Positions 8,252-16,607 of a stretch of 64,000 nucleotides of DNA are shown here, in pieces. Under the pieces are notes generated by a model, which was not told the DNA's origin, searched no databases, and worked only from the letters and a program-made list of their open reading frames with translations. How positions within the stretch are numbered: the stretch's first letter is position 1; each line of letters starts with the position of its first letter. Origin of the DNA: JAGDVO01 sp964590075 [NCBI: uncultured Aquificales bacterium] (GTDB taxonomy: Bacteria; Thermosulfidibacterota; Thermosulfidibacteria; Thermosulfidibacterales). The translations under genes were made by a program, and so were the position numbers. Location: assembly GCA_964590075.1 (NCBI GenBank), contig CAZPXS010000005.1, forward strand, positions 1-64,000, in the 5' to 3' direction.

Positions 8252-8866
8252 ATGGACATGAAAAATAGACTCAAAATACTTATTATAACTCATTATTTTC
8301 CACCTTTAAACTCCATAGCCTCTCATAGACCTTACAGCTGGGCTAAGTATTGGTCAAAAATGGGGCACGATGTGACAGTACTAACTACTAAAAAGTTTGA
8401 TAGTGACAATAAACTTGAGTTACCATTAGAAGGTTTTAGTGTTGTAGAAATAGAAAATCGCTTTTATTCAAATATTAGAAGAATTTTAAAAGGTAGTGAA
8501 AATACTATTCAAAAATTAGATGTGGAAAAAGATATAAATAACACAAGAGGTTTTTCAATTAAGAAAATGATATTAAGTTTTATAAAATCTATAAGGGAAA
8601 ATAAAGGTATATTTGCAACAGCTCGTATGCCTGATTTAACGGATTTTTGGTTTTTTGATGTAATTAAAAAGTTTAAGTATGACAATTATGATGTTATTGT
8701 ATCGACCTCTGGACCTTACGTAGTTCATTTAATAGGGTTAAGATTTAAAAAAAGAGGATTAAGTAAATTTTGGGTAGCTGATTATAGAGATCTCTGGACA
8801 CAAAATCATAATTATCCTGGAATTTTTCCATTTACAATCATCGAAGAAATTCTTGAAAAAAAGTGA
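8252..8866 (+). CDS. GT4 glycosyltransferase, N-terminal half (frame 1 of a split gene)
   Basis: The 204-residue product is the N-terminal Rossmann half of a GT4 glycosyltransferase: KILIITHYFPPLNSIASHRP, YWSKMGHDVTVLTT, DVIVSTSGPYVVHLIGL and the interdomain WVADYRDLWTQN. It ends abruptly at TGA 8864-8866 right where the linker helix should continue. The C-terminal half follows in the -1 frame from 8863. Together the two halves make a 440-residue protein, the normal length for this family. The switch occurs at a slippery A-AAA-AAG sequence, so the pair is either expressed by -1 frameshifting or is broken by a one-base indel. Confidence 0.85.
   Translation: MDMKNRLKILIITHYFPPLNSIASHRPYSWAKYWSKMGHDVTVLTTKKFDSDNKLELPLEGFSVVEIENRFYSNIRRILKGSENTIQKLDVEKDINNTRGFSIKKMILSFIKSIRENKGIFATARMPDLTDFWFFDVIKKFKYDNYDVIVSTSGPYVVHLIGLRFKKRGLSKFWVADYRDLWTQNHNYPGIFPFTIIEEILEKK
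8857..8863 (+). other. Slippery heptamer A-AAA-AAG joining two halves of a glycosyltransferase
   Basis: The upstream frame reads GAA AAA AAG TGA, so bases 8857-8863 form an in-frame A-AAA-AAG heptamer, the same arrangement as the dnaX -1 frameshift site of E. coli. Slipping back one base gives AAA AAA GTG AAC and continues without a stop into the C-terminal half (KKVNKTADLITTVSEPLA). No strong SD-like stimulator upstream and no obvious stable stem downstream were seen. A simple indel in the seven-A run gives the same picture. Confidence 0.6.
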
Positions 8867-9594
8867 ACAAAACTGCGGATTTAATTACAACTGTAAGTGA
8901 ACCTTTAGCAAATCAGATTAAAAGTAAATATAAAATTAAAAATGTTGAAGTGATATACAATGGATTCGATGAAGAGGTTTTAGAAAATATTGATCCGTAC
9001 CCAATCTGGAGTGATAATAAAATTAGAATTGTTTATACAGGAACTATTTATAAAGGGAAACAAGATCCGTCTCCTTTATTTACAGCAATTAAAGAATTGG
9101 AAGCATCAGGCTATAGTCATTTGTTGCAGAATCTGGAGGTAATATTTGTCGGAGATTATAAAGCAAACTTAGATACTCTCATAGAACATTTTCAAGTACA
9201 TAAATATGTTAGATACTTAGGTTTTGTGAAGTATGAAGATTCTCTAAGGATGCAGAGAGACGCTTGCGTTCTATTGTTCTTGGGATTTAGTTCAGAAAAT
9301 CTCGATGGTATTTTTACCGGAAAGCTATTTGAATATTTATTTTCAGGAACTCAAATTTGGGCAGTTGGTGTAGAGGAAAATACTTCTGTAGGCAAATTAA
9401 TTCAAGAGAGTAGGTGTGGTGTTTGTTTTGGAAAAAATGTTGAATTAATAAAATCACACCTTATTAAGCTTCTTAAATCAGGGGAAAAACCTTTAATAAA
9501 CCCAAATTTAGAACTTCTACACAACTTCTCCAGAAAGAAACAAGCCGAGAAGTTGATCAATTTGGTATTACAAAAATTTTCACCGAGGTATTAA
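8863..9594 (+). CDS. GT4 glycosyltransferase, C-terminal half (frame 2 of a split gene)
   Basis: The 243-residue frame starts at a GTG that overlaps the stop of the N-terminal half (GTGA). It carries the C-terminal nucleotide-sugar domain of a GT4 enzyme: ADLITTVSEPLANQI, VIYNGFDEEVLENI, IVYTGTIYKGKQDP, FVGDYKANL and the E-rich FTGKLFEYLFSGTQIWAVG. The beginning, KTADLITTVSEPL, is the normal continuation of the preceding frame in uninterrupted homologues. It could be made separately from the coupled GTG, but no isolated C-terminal half would be expected to bind acceptor. Confidence 0.82.
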   Translation: MNKTADLITTVSEPLANQIKSKYKIKNVEVIYNGFDEEVLENIDPYPIWSDNKIRIVYTGTIYKGKQDPSPLFTAIKELEASGYSHLLQNLEVIFVGDYKANLDTLIEHFQVHKYVRYLGFVKYEDSLRMQRDACVLLFLGFSSENLDGIFTGKLFEYLFSGTQIWAVGVEENTSVGKLIQESRCGVCFGKNVELIKSHLIKLLKSGEKPLINPNLELLHNFSRKKQAEKLINLVLQKFSPRY

Positions 9595-9644
9595 AAATGG
9601 AAAAATTACGGAGGATTTAAAGAAAATATTTATGAAGGTACAAA

Positions 9645-9761
9645 ATGAAAAATCTTAGAATCTACATAATCATACTAAACTACAACGGCTGGGCAGATAC
9701 GATAGAGTGTTTGGAGAGTGTGCTTAGGATAGATTATCCAGATCGTCAAAAGATATTTTAG
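9645..9761 (+). pseudogene. Truncated family 2 glycosyltransferase, first 38 codons
   Basis: The frame ATG 9645 to TAG 9759-9761 reads [20 protein letters not shown] and then [13 protein letters not shown] before running into a stop. [20 protein letters not shown] is the canonical opening of rhamnosyltransferase-like GT2 enzymes, normally about 300 residues. The frame breaks just before the expected VVVDNxS strand. The rest of the gene is absent; a different GT2 gene starts 15 bases later at 9777. This is best read as a relic left by deletion or recombination. Confidence 0.75.
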
Positions 9762-9776
9762 GATAGGAATTGAAAT

Positions 9777-10796
9777 ATGGAAAATAAAGTTTATGTTGTT
9801 ACAGTGACATATGGTAATAGATTTCATTTATTAAAGCAGGTTATAGATTCTGCTTTAAATGAAAGTGTATGTAAGATAATAGTTGTTGACAATAATTCTG
9901 ATTCGGAAAGTAGAAACAAGCTAATGGAATACGAAAAGTTGTTAAATGGCAAACTTAAAGTTTTATATCTCGATGATAATTATGGTTCGGCGGGAGGGTT
10001 TAAAAGAGGTTTAGAAATAGCTTACAATGATCCAGAATGTGAGTTCATTTGGCTTTTGGATGATGATAATAAACCTATGGAAAATTCTTTGAAAGAATTA
10101 TTGAACTTTTGGCATTCTTTAAATCTGGAAAATAAAGAGGAAAAAGTTGCTTTACTTTCTTATAGATTTAAAAAAGAACAACTTGCAAAAAAAGCAATAA
10201 TACATAATCAACCTGAGTTAGTTTTAGGGCTAGAAAATAGTTTTTTGGGATTTCATGTAAAAGAATTGCATAAAAAAATTTTTAGGTACTTAAAAAGGAA
10301 GTTGGGTTTTATAGACAATGTAATAGATCAAGAAAGTAATAAGAAATATGGGATTGTACCTGTGGCGCCTTACGGAGGTTTATTTATTCACAAGAATATC
10401 CTTGATAAAATTGGTTACCCAAATGAAGAATTCTATCTTTATGCAGATGATCATGAGTGGTCTTATAGGATCACTCAGAAAGGTGGAAATATTTACCTTT
10501 TGTTAGAAAGTAAATTAGATGATTTAGAGCTATCATGGCATGTTCCTAAATCTTATACACAAACCAGTTTCTCTATTATAGCTGAAGGTAGCCCCTTTCG
10601 CGTATATTATAGTATCAGAAACAGAGTTTTTTTTGAAATTAATAACTTAGTAGACAACAAAATGATTTATTGGATTAATATATTTGTGTATTTGCTTTTG
10701 ATAGGCTTCTCAAGTACAAAAAACATGAAATTAATAATAAAAGCAATTAAAGATGGTTACAAAGGAAAATTAGGAAAGATAGAGGTATTAGAATGA
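9777..10796 (+). CDS. Family 2 glycosyltransferase (GlfT/rhamnosyltransferase-like)
   Basis: A 339-residue GT-A-fold glycosyltransferase. It opens with VYVVTVTYGNRFHLLKQVIDS, then VVDNNSDSESR, YLDDNYGSAGGFKRGLE and the metal-binding acidic cluster WLLDDDNKP. The later APYGGLFIHKNILDKIGYPNEEFYLYADDHEWSYR segment matches GlfT2-type and rhamnosyltransferase acceptor regions. A hydrophobic segment near residues 295-312 may contact the membrane. It follows a truncated GT2 relic and overlaps the next gene by four bases (ATGA). Donor and acceptor sugars are not deducible. Confidence 0.88.
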   Translation: MENKVYVVTVTYGNRFHLLKQVIDSALNESVCKIIVVDNNSDSESRNKLMEYEKLLNGKLKVLYLDDNYGSAGGFKRGLEIAYNDPECEFIWLLDDDNKPMENSLKELLNFWHSLNLENKEEKVALLSYRFKKEQLAKKAIIHNQPELVLGLENSFLGFHVKELHKKIFRYLKRKLGFIDNVIDQESNKKYGIVPVAPYGGLFIHKNILDKIGYPNEEFYLYADDHEWSYRITQKGGNIYLLLESKLDDLELSWHVPKSYTQTSFSIIAEGSPFRVYYSIRNRVFFEINNLVDNKMIYWINIFVYLLLIGFSSTKNMKLIIKAIKDGYKGKLGKIEVLE

Positions 10797-11980
10797 AAAT
10801 ACTATATATAAATGTTCTATACGATCCGTTAATAGGTGGTGGAGCTGAAATTATTTTAAAAGATTTGGTAAAAGGTATATATGATTTGGGTCATGAAGTA
10901 AAAGTTCTAAGTTTCTGGGATAAAGATGATAAAGAAGAAATTATAGATGGAATTCCGGTTTATAGAGCTAAAATTCCGAACGTTTACTTACCTTATGGAA
11001 AAGTTAGACAACCTTTTTTAAAGCGAAGGTTATGGCATATATTGGATATATATAATCCCATAGCTAAAAAAATAGTTATCAAGCAGATTAAAGATTTTAA
11101 TCCTGATATTATAAACATTCATAATACTCAAGGTTGGTCTTCTTCCATATGGGATGCTGTGAGTGAATCAGGCGTACCGAGTATACAGGTTCTTCACGAT
11201 CTATATTTACTATGTCCAACTAATATGTTTAAAAATAATGCCATATGCAAAAAACAATGTTTAACTTGTAAAGTAATGCGATTTCCTTATAAGAAAAAAT
11301 CTAATAACTTGAAGGCTGTTGTCGGAGTAAGTAATTTTATCTTTGATAAGTATCTAAGTTATGGATACTTTAAAGATGTTCCTATTAAAAAAGTAATATA
11401 TAACTCTCGTAAACTGAATAATTCAATTATTGAGAAAAATACGAATTCTAAGTATATAAACTTCGGTTTTATAGGTACGTTAGCGCCAAATAAAGGAATA
11501 GAAGTTTTACTGAGAGCTTATCACAAAATAAAAAAACCAAATTTCAGACTATATGTGGCTGGATCTGGCAAACAAGATTATGAGAATTACTTAAAATCAA
11601 AATACAAAGATGATTCAATTATTTTTATGGGACAAGTAAAACCTGAAGAATTTTTTGAAAAGGTTGATGTTACTATTGTTCCCAGTATTGGGTATGAAGC
11701 TCTAGGCGCTGTTGTTATAGAATCGTTTGCTTATGGTATTCCTGTGATTGGGAGTAATATAGGGGGTATTCCTGAAATGGTTATAGAAGGCTTAAATGGT
11801 ATGTTGTTTGATCCTTATAAAGAAGGAGATTTAGAGAAAAAGCTATTAAAGTTTGAGAACGAACTAGAAACTTGGAGAAATAAAGCTGAAATAATAAAAC
11901 GAAGCGCTGAAAAATTTCTAAATTATGAAAAATGGATCGAGCAATGGGAGGAAATATATGAATTTACAACAAAAAAGTAG
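10793..11980 (+). CDS. GT4 family glycosyltransferase
   Basis: A 395-residue GT-B glycosyltransferase with the glycine-rich start LYINVLYDPLIGGGAEIILKDLVKGI, the segment VLHDLYLLCPTNMFKNN with nearby cysteines (C-x3-C-x2-C), and the donor-binding domain GFIGTLAPNKGIEVLLRAY, VAGSGKQDYENYL and PSIGYEALGAVVIESFAYGIPVIGS, cited in parts. The ATGA overlap with the preceding GT2 indicates coupled translation. It likely adds one sugar of the repeat unit at the cytoplasmic face. Substrate unknown. Confidence 0.88.
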   Translation: MKILYINVLYDPLIGGGAEIILKDLVKGIYDLGHEVKVLSFWDKDDKEEIIDGIPVYRAKIPNVYLPYGKVRQPFLKRRLWHILDIYNPIAKKIVIKQIKDFNPDIINIHNTQGWSSSIWDAVSESGVPSIQVLHDLYLLCPTNMFKNNAICKKQCLTCKVMRFPYKKKSNNLKAVVGVSNFIFDKYLSYGYFKDVPIKKVIYNSRKLNNSIIEKNTNSKYINFGFIGTLAPNKGIEVLLRAYHKIKKPNFRLYVAGSGKQDYENYLKSKYKDDSIIFMGQVKPEEFFEKVDVTIVPSIGYEALGAVVIESFAYGIPVIGSNIGGIPEMVIEGLNGMLFDPYKEGDLEKKLLKFENELETWRNKAEIIKRSAEKFLNYEKWIEQWEEIYEFTTKK

Positions 11981-12056
11981 ATTATTTCAACTCAAAATAG
12001 TTCTTCTAAGTATTAAAGAAGTTCAAAGACAAATAGTACTATATGATGAAGTTTGA
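11958..12056 (+). CDS. Possible 32-codon peptide or gene relic
   Basis: A short frame begins at ATG 11958, preceded by GGGAGG seven bases upstream, and ends at TGA 12054-12056. The peptide (MNLQQKSRLFQLKIVLLSIK and 12 more residues) resembles no family I know. The good ribosome binding site and the overlap with the end of the previous gene suggest that a full gene once started here and was lost. The remaining intergenic DNA up to 12165 holds a 12-base perfect palindrome CCTAAATTTAGG (12123-12134) and nothing else I can name. Confidence 0.3.
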   Translation: MNLQQKSRLFQLKIVLLSIKEVQRQIVLYDEV

Positions 12057-12165
12057 TAAAAACAGTAAAAGAATTATGGTTAGTAGGTAATTGATTTTGC
12101 TTATAGAGTGTGATAAAGTTTTCCTAAATTTAGGTGCTTACGGGAAGTTTTTGAGGTGAGCAGGA

Positions 12166-13449
12166 ATGAGCAAAAGTGATGGATGTGATCAAGTATTTGA
12201 TGGTGGTATGGAGTTATATTCTTCATATAGGAATAGCTTAAAACTTAGTTTTTATAAGTTAAAAGAATTTCTTATTTCATTCTTACTTGTATTATCTTTT
12301 CAAACTACTGATATTACTTTGTTCAATATTAAACTTGGAGAATATGTTTTTTTAATTATTTTCATGTTTATTGGTTTTAGAAGTAAAATTAATAAAAACT
12401 TATTTTACTTTTACATGTTTTTAGTATTTTTGATTATATCAACTTTTATAGTCAATCTGAAAACAACTTTTTGGATTCCAAATACTGAAATATCTTTTTT
12501 GAAACAGCCATATGTTATTACTATAGTTAGAGTAATTGAGTTAATACTATGTACTACCGTTGTTTTATTCTTGACTTACATTACCAGGAATAAATCACAT
12601 ATACATGTCACTGGTAGTTATGTTATTCGTTATTTCTTCAAAATTAATTCCTTATTTTCAATTTTATATATTGTTGTTTATTTGTTACATGTTTTGGGTT
12701 TCTGTCAGACTAGATTAATATACGGACCTTCTAGTAGGTTGAGAGGATTTTTTGTTGAAGGTGGTCCACTAGGTTTGTATTATGCATTTTTGTTTTTAAT
12801 TGGTTTCTTTTTAAAAATAAACAAAGTAAATCTTCTTTTGTATTTAGTAATAATTTACTTAGCACAATCAAAAGCTGGAGTATCCTTTATTGTGTTCTTT
12901 ATGTTGTTTTACTTTTTTGTATTTAGAATCAAGTCTATTTGTTTAAAGGTTATAACAACGATATTGGTTATTTTACTTAGCCTATGTACTATCTCTTTAA
13001 TAGCCAATAATTACATTAGAGACATTGAAAATCTGGAGATCCTTTTGCAAACAAGGGCGAGTGATCCTAGCTTCGTTATGGGACGGATAGCGGGACTATT
13101 TATAGGTTTTGAGATGATAAAGCGTAACCCTCTTTTTGGAATAGGACTGGGAAATTATCCATTGGTTAGAAATGATCCTTCATATTTAGGGCTATTTCCT
13201 CAAGTTGATGAATGGGATTTAACAGGACTTGGTATTTTTACGTTAATTGTTGAAAATGGGTTTATTGGTTTTCTAATTTTTTCTCTTATCATTTATAGTA
13301 TTTATAAAAACACTTTGGATAATGGAAAGATTTTTGTCTTAATTTTTTATTTTGTTTTTTTCTTTGGGGTTCAGTTATATTTTTTGTATCCTTGGTTTGC
13401 ACTTGCTATTGCTGTATCTTTTTTCAATAAAAAGAAATATTACCAATGA
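12166..13449 (+). CDS. wzy: O-antigen polymerase/ligase-like membrane protein (Wzy/WaaL)
   Basis: A 427-residue protein with about ten to twelve hydrophobic segments. The signature region is the long periplasmic loop after residue 275, with RASDPSFVMGRIAGLFIGFEMIKRNPLFGIGLGNYPLVR, quoted here only to show the NPLFGIGLGNY motif of the O-antigen ligase/polymerase superfamily (RxxxW/GxGxGxx). The SD-like GAGGTGAGCAGGA precedes ATG 12166. In a Wzx/Wzy locus this position favours Wzy polymerase, but WaaL ligase cannot be separated from it by sequence alone. Codon use is very A/T-rich like its neighbours. Confidence 0.75.
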   Translation: MSKSDGCDQVFDGGMELYSSYRNSLKLSFYKLKEFLISFLLVLSFQTTDITLFNIKLGEYVFLIIFMFIGFRSKINKNLFYFYMFLVFLIISTFIVNLKTTFWIPNTEISFLKQPYVITIVRVIELILCTTVVLFLTYITRNKSHIHVTGSYVIRYFFKINSLFSILYIVVYLLHVLGFCQTRLIYGPSSRLRGFFVEGGPLGLYYAFLFLIGFFLKINKVNLLLYLVIIYLAQSKAGVSFIVFFMLFYFFVFRIKSICLKVITTILVILLSLCTISLIANNYIRDIENLEILLQTRASDPSFVMGRIAGLFIGFEMIKRNPLFGIGLGNYPLVRNDPSYLGLFPQVDEWDLTGLGIFTLIVENGFIGFLIFSLIIYSIYKNTLDNGKIFVLIFYFVFFFGVQLYFLYPWFALAIAVSFFNKKKYYQ

Positions 13450-13485
13450 GATCTAGTAAAAAAAAGAATAGTAACTATATATAAC

Positions 13486-13629
13486 ATGATTAATTTAACA
13501 TTTTATAAGATATTGAATATAGAGCAAAAGCTATATGTGAAACTATTCATAAACCAGGCAGTGTTTGGAAGTGATTTAGTACTTACTTTCTGCAAAAACA
13601 CAAAGGTATGTAAATCTACACAAAAATAA
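13486..13629 (+). CDS. Unrecognised 47-codon frame, probable debris
   Basis: An open frame from ATG 13486 to TAA 13627-13629 spans most of the gap between wzy and the next glycosyltransferase. It reads MINLTFYKILNIEQKLYVKL and 27 further residues. No ribosome binding site precedes it and no family is recognised. Considering the other relics in the locus it is probably gene debris. Confidence 0.2.
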   Translation: MINLTFYKILNIEQKLYVKLFINQAVFGSDLVLTFCKNTKVCKSTQK

Positions 13630-13642
13630 GAGGTAGTTTAGT

Positions 13643-14728
13643 ATGTTAAGATTATACATTGATGGGCTTTTTTATAAAGGTTCTGGAATAGGAAGGTATT
13701 ATGAATCTTTAACGAAAGAGTTTGCTAAAAGAGGAATAGAGATTTTCACCTGTGTACCGAAAAGATTGCAAAAGGATTTTGAAAAAGATTTTAGCAATTA
13801 TAGTAATAATATAACTCCAATATTTGTAGATTATGAAAAATTTTCTTTTAAAGGTATGTTTTTACAAAGTAAAATTCTCAAAGATATGGAGAAAAGAGTA
13901 GATATCTTCTTCTTTCCTAATATTAACTTTCCGCTATATATACCTAAAAATACCATAACAACCATTCATGATTTAATACCTTTTACAGAATATTGGGGTA
14001 GAAGTTATTTTAAGAAAGAACTTTTTAGACTTTTAATAAAAAGAGCTTTAAAGCACTCTAAAACAATTATCACCATCTCAAAAACTGTAGAAGATGAGTT
14101 AAAATCCATGTTTAATACTGAAGATAAGAAGATAAAAGTTATATATGAATTTATAGATGATAAATTTAAAAATGTTGACCTGAAACAAAAACCTATCTTG
14201 AATAAGCCATATATACTATTTGTAGGAAATAGAAGAAAACATAAAAATTTATCCGGGCTTATAAAAGCATTTTCTTTAGTAAAGGATAAATTGGATCATA
14301 TGTTAGTTATAGCTGGATCTAAGGATAGACAATTTGATGAAGTAGATGAGTTAAAGAAAGATTTAAATATAGAAGATAGAATAGTTGAGTTCATTTCACC
14401 TAATGATGATGTGATTATAAACTTGTATCAGAATGCGGACCTCTTTGTATTTCCTTCTTTCTTTGAGGGTTTTGGATTACCTCCACTTGAAGCACTGTCC
14501 TGTAACTGTCCTGTAATCTCCTCAAACATTCCCGTTCTAAGGGAAATATTGGGAAATGAAATTGCATGCTTCAACCCGTATGATATTGAAGATATTGCTA
14601 ATAAGATGATTTATGGTATAAAGAATAAAGGAATTTTGTTAAAAATAGGTAGAGAAAGACTTAAGTACTTTGATAAGGATAAAATCATCAATGAATATAT
14701 AGAATTATTCTCGAGTAGAAATACTTAG
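13643..14728 (+). CDS. GT4 glycosyltransferase, mannosyltransferase-like
   Basis: A 361-residue GT-B enzyme with N-terminal GLFYKGSGIGRYYESLTKEF, the linker TTIHDLIPFTEYWG, the helix ITISKTVEDELKSMF, and the donor domain YILFVGNRRKHKNLSGLIKAF and PSFFEGFGLPPLEALSCNCPVISS, each quoted briefly. The F-E-G-F-G-L-P-x-x-E motif is typical of mannosyltransferases such as WbdA/WbaZ relatives, so mannose or a related sugar is a guess for the donor. An AGAGGTAGTTT stretch before the ATG serves as ribosome binding site. Confidence 0.88.
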   Translation: MLRLYIDGLFYKGSGIGRYYESLTKEFAKRGIEIFTCVPKRLQKDFEKDFSNYSNNITPIFVDYEKFSFKGMFLQSKILKDMEKRVDIFFFPNINFPLYIPKNTITTIHDLIPFTEYWGRSYFKKELFRLLIKRALKHSKTIITISKTVEDELKSMFNTEDKKIKVIYEFIDDKFKNVDLKQKPILNKPYILFVGNRRKHKNLSGLIKAFSLVKDKLDHMLVIAGSKDRQFDEVDELKKDLNIEDRIVEFISPNDDVIINLYQNADLFVFPSFFEGFGLPPLEALSCNCPVISSNIPVLREILGNEIACFNPYDIEDIANKMIYGIKNKGILLKIGRERLKYFDKDKIINEYIELFSSRNT

Positions 14729-14767
14729 CAATATAGAGAATATAAAGATTTAAGTAGAGGTTTATAA

Positions 14768-15889
14768 ATGAGAAAAGCGTTAGTTCATGATTGGTTTGTG
14801 GTTTATGGTGGAGCTGAAAAATGTGTGGAAAGCTTTACTAATATATGGAATGATTTTGATATATATAGTCTTGTTGATTTTTTAAATGAGGAAGATAGAA
14901 AAAGAATACTAAAAGGGAAATTTGCAAAAACAAGCTTTATTCAAAAACTTCCAAAAGCAAGAGAAAAATATAGATATTACCTGCCTTTATTCCCCCTTGC
15001 AATTGAGCAGTTTGACCTAAGTGAGTATGACTTGATACTATCAAGTTCCCATGCCGTGGCAAAAGGAGTATTAACTCATCAAAATCAGTTACATATTAGT
15101 TATATCCACACACCTATGAGATATGCTTGGGACCTATATTATCAGTATTTAAGAGAAAGTAAGTTAGATAGGGGTTTCAAAGGGTTTCTTGCAAAGTATT
15201 TCTTACACAAAATTCGTATATGGGATGTAAGCACAGCAAATAGGGTAGACTATTATATTGCTAATAGTAATTATGTTGCTCAGAGGATAAAGAAAATATA
15301 TGGTAAGGATAGTACAGTTATTTATCCTCCCGTAGATATAGATAAATTCCAACTTTACGAAAGAAAAGAGGATTATTATATAACTGTTTCGAGAATGGTT
15401 CCCTATAAAAAAATAGACCTTATAGTAGAAGCTTTTAGTAGGATAGATAAGAAACTCATAGTTGTTGGTTCGGGTCCTGATATGGAGAAGGTAAAATCAA
15501 AGGCTGGGAAAAATGTTGAAATCCTAGGATATCAACCTGATAATGTTGTAGTGGAACTCGTGCAAAGGGCTAAAGCTTTTGTGTTTGCGGCGGAAGAAGA
15601 TTTTGGCATTGCACCGGTTGAAGCTCAGGCGTGCGGAACGCCCGTTATTTGTTTAGGTAAAGGTGGAACAAGAGAAACGGTGGTAGATATGGTTACAGGT
15701 GTCTATTTTAGTGAACAGACCATAGGTTCAATTTTGGAAGCAGTAGATAGGTTTGAGAAGAACATCGATAAATTTGATCCAAGGAGAATAAGAGAAAATG
15801 CCTTAAGATTTTCAAGAGATAGATTCGAAAAAGAGATAAAAGAATTTGTTGAAGAAAAATATGAAATTTTTAAGAATAAAAGGGGATAA
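14768..15889 (+). CDS. GT4 glycosyltransferase (WbaZ-like)
   Basis: A 373-residue glycosyltransferase with the opening KALVHDWFVVYGGAEKCVES and segments ILSSSHAVAKGVLT, SYIHTPMRYAWDLYYQYL and donor-domain motifs YITVSRMVPYKKIDLIVEAF and AAEEDFGIAPVEAQACGTPV. HTPMRYxWD is shared by WbaZ-type mannosyl/rhamnosyl transferases of O-antigen clusters. AGAGGTTTATAA before the ATG is a clear ribosome binding site. It stands next to the initiating transferase gene and may add an early sugar of the unit. Confidence 0.88.
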   Translation: MRKALVHDWFVVYGGAEKCVESFTNIWNDFDIYSLVDFLNEEDRKRILKGKFAKTSFIQKLPKAREKYRYYLPLFPLAIEQFDLSEYDLILSSSHAVAKGVLTHQNQLHISYIHTPMRYAWDLYYQYLRESKLDRGFKGFLAKYFLHKIRIWDVSTANRVDYYIANSNYVAQRIKKIYGKDSTVIYPPVDIDKFQLYERKEDYYITVSRMVPYKKIDLIVEAFSRIDKKLIVVGSGPDMEKVKSKAGKNVEILGYQPDNVVVELVQRAKAFVFAAEEDFGIAPVEAQACGTPVICLGKGGTRETVVDMVTGVYFSEQTIGSILEAVDRFEKNIDKFDPRRIRENALRFSRDRFEKEIKEFVEEKYEIFKNKRG

Positions 15890-15914
15890 GATAATGTGTA
15901 CGAGGAGTTAGGAA

Positions 15915-16541
15915 ATGGGAATCAAAACTCCTTGGTGGAAAAGACCGTTTGATATACTGTTTTCAGTTTTTGCTATAGTAATCACGCTTCCTATTATGTT
16001 AGTAATAGCCATTATAATAAAGCTAACGGATGGAGGTAGTGTTTTTTATAGACATGAGAGAGTCGGTTATAGAGGAGAAAAATTTAAAGTAATAAAGTTC
16101 AGAAGCATGTATATTGATGCGGATAAGAAATTGAAGGAGATACTAGAGAAAGACCCAAAGGCAAAGGAAGAATGGGAAAAAACTTTTAAGTTGAAAAACG
16201 ATCCAAGGGTTACACCTATTGGTAAGTTTTTGAGAAAAACATCACTAGATGAACTTCCGCAATTCTTTAATGTTTTAAAAGGAGATATGAGTGTAGTAGG
16301 GCCAAGACCTGTTGTGGAAGATGAGTTAGAAAAATTTTATAAAGAAGAAGCCGAGCTTTATAAATCAGTTAGACCCGGTATAACTGGATATTGGCAAGTA
16401 GAAGGTAGAAATGATATAGAAGATTATAAGGAAAGAGTAAAAATGGATGTTTGGTATATAAAGAATCAATCTTTCCTCTTAGACTTAAAAATAATCCTAA
16501 AAACTATAAAAGTAATCTTTTCAGGAAAGGGAGCTTATTGA
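15915..16541 (+). CDS. Initiating undecaprenyl-phosphate sugar-1-phosphate transferase (short WbaP/PglC type)
   Basis: A 208-residue monotopic phosphoglycosyltransferase. An N-terminal re-entrant hydrophobic helix (residues 11-36) is followed by GGSVFYRHERVGYRGEKFKVIKFRSM, the catalytic-type DE pair in TSLDELPQFFNVLKGDMSVVGPRP, and RPGITGYWQVEGRN, cited in parts. It ends in GKGAY as WbaP-like enzymes do. It transfers a sugar phosphate from UDP-sugar to undecaprenyl phosphate at the inner membrane and so starts repeat-unit assembly. It is the last rightward gene of the locus, facing argG across a terminator. Confidence 0.93.
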   Translation: MGIKTPWWKRPFDILFSVFAIVITLPIMLVIAIIIKLTDGGSVFYRHERVGYRGEKFKVIKFRSMYIDADKKLKEILEKDPKAKEEWEKTFKLKNDPRVTPIGKFLRKTSLDELPQFFNVLKGDMSVVGPRPVVEDELEKFYKEEAELYKSVRPGITGYWQVEGRNDIEDYKERVKMDVWYIKNQSFLLDLKIILKTIKVIFSGKGAY

Positions 16542-16563
16542 AATTAGAAATAAAAGTTAAAAA

Positions 16564-16589
16564 GGGAGCCACCTTGTTCTGTGGCTCCC
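16564..16589 (-). terminator. Rho-independent terminator for argG
   Basis: A perfect nine-base-pair stem GGGAGCCAC / GTGGCTCCC (16564-16572 with 16581-16589) encloses an eight-base loop. On the minus strand it is followed at once by TTTTTAACTTTTATTT, so it terminates argG. On the plus strand no T-run follows, though it may still slow transcripts leaving the polysaccharide locus. Confidence 0.85.
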
Positions 16590-16607
16590 CGAATATAGGT
16601 TAAACCC

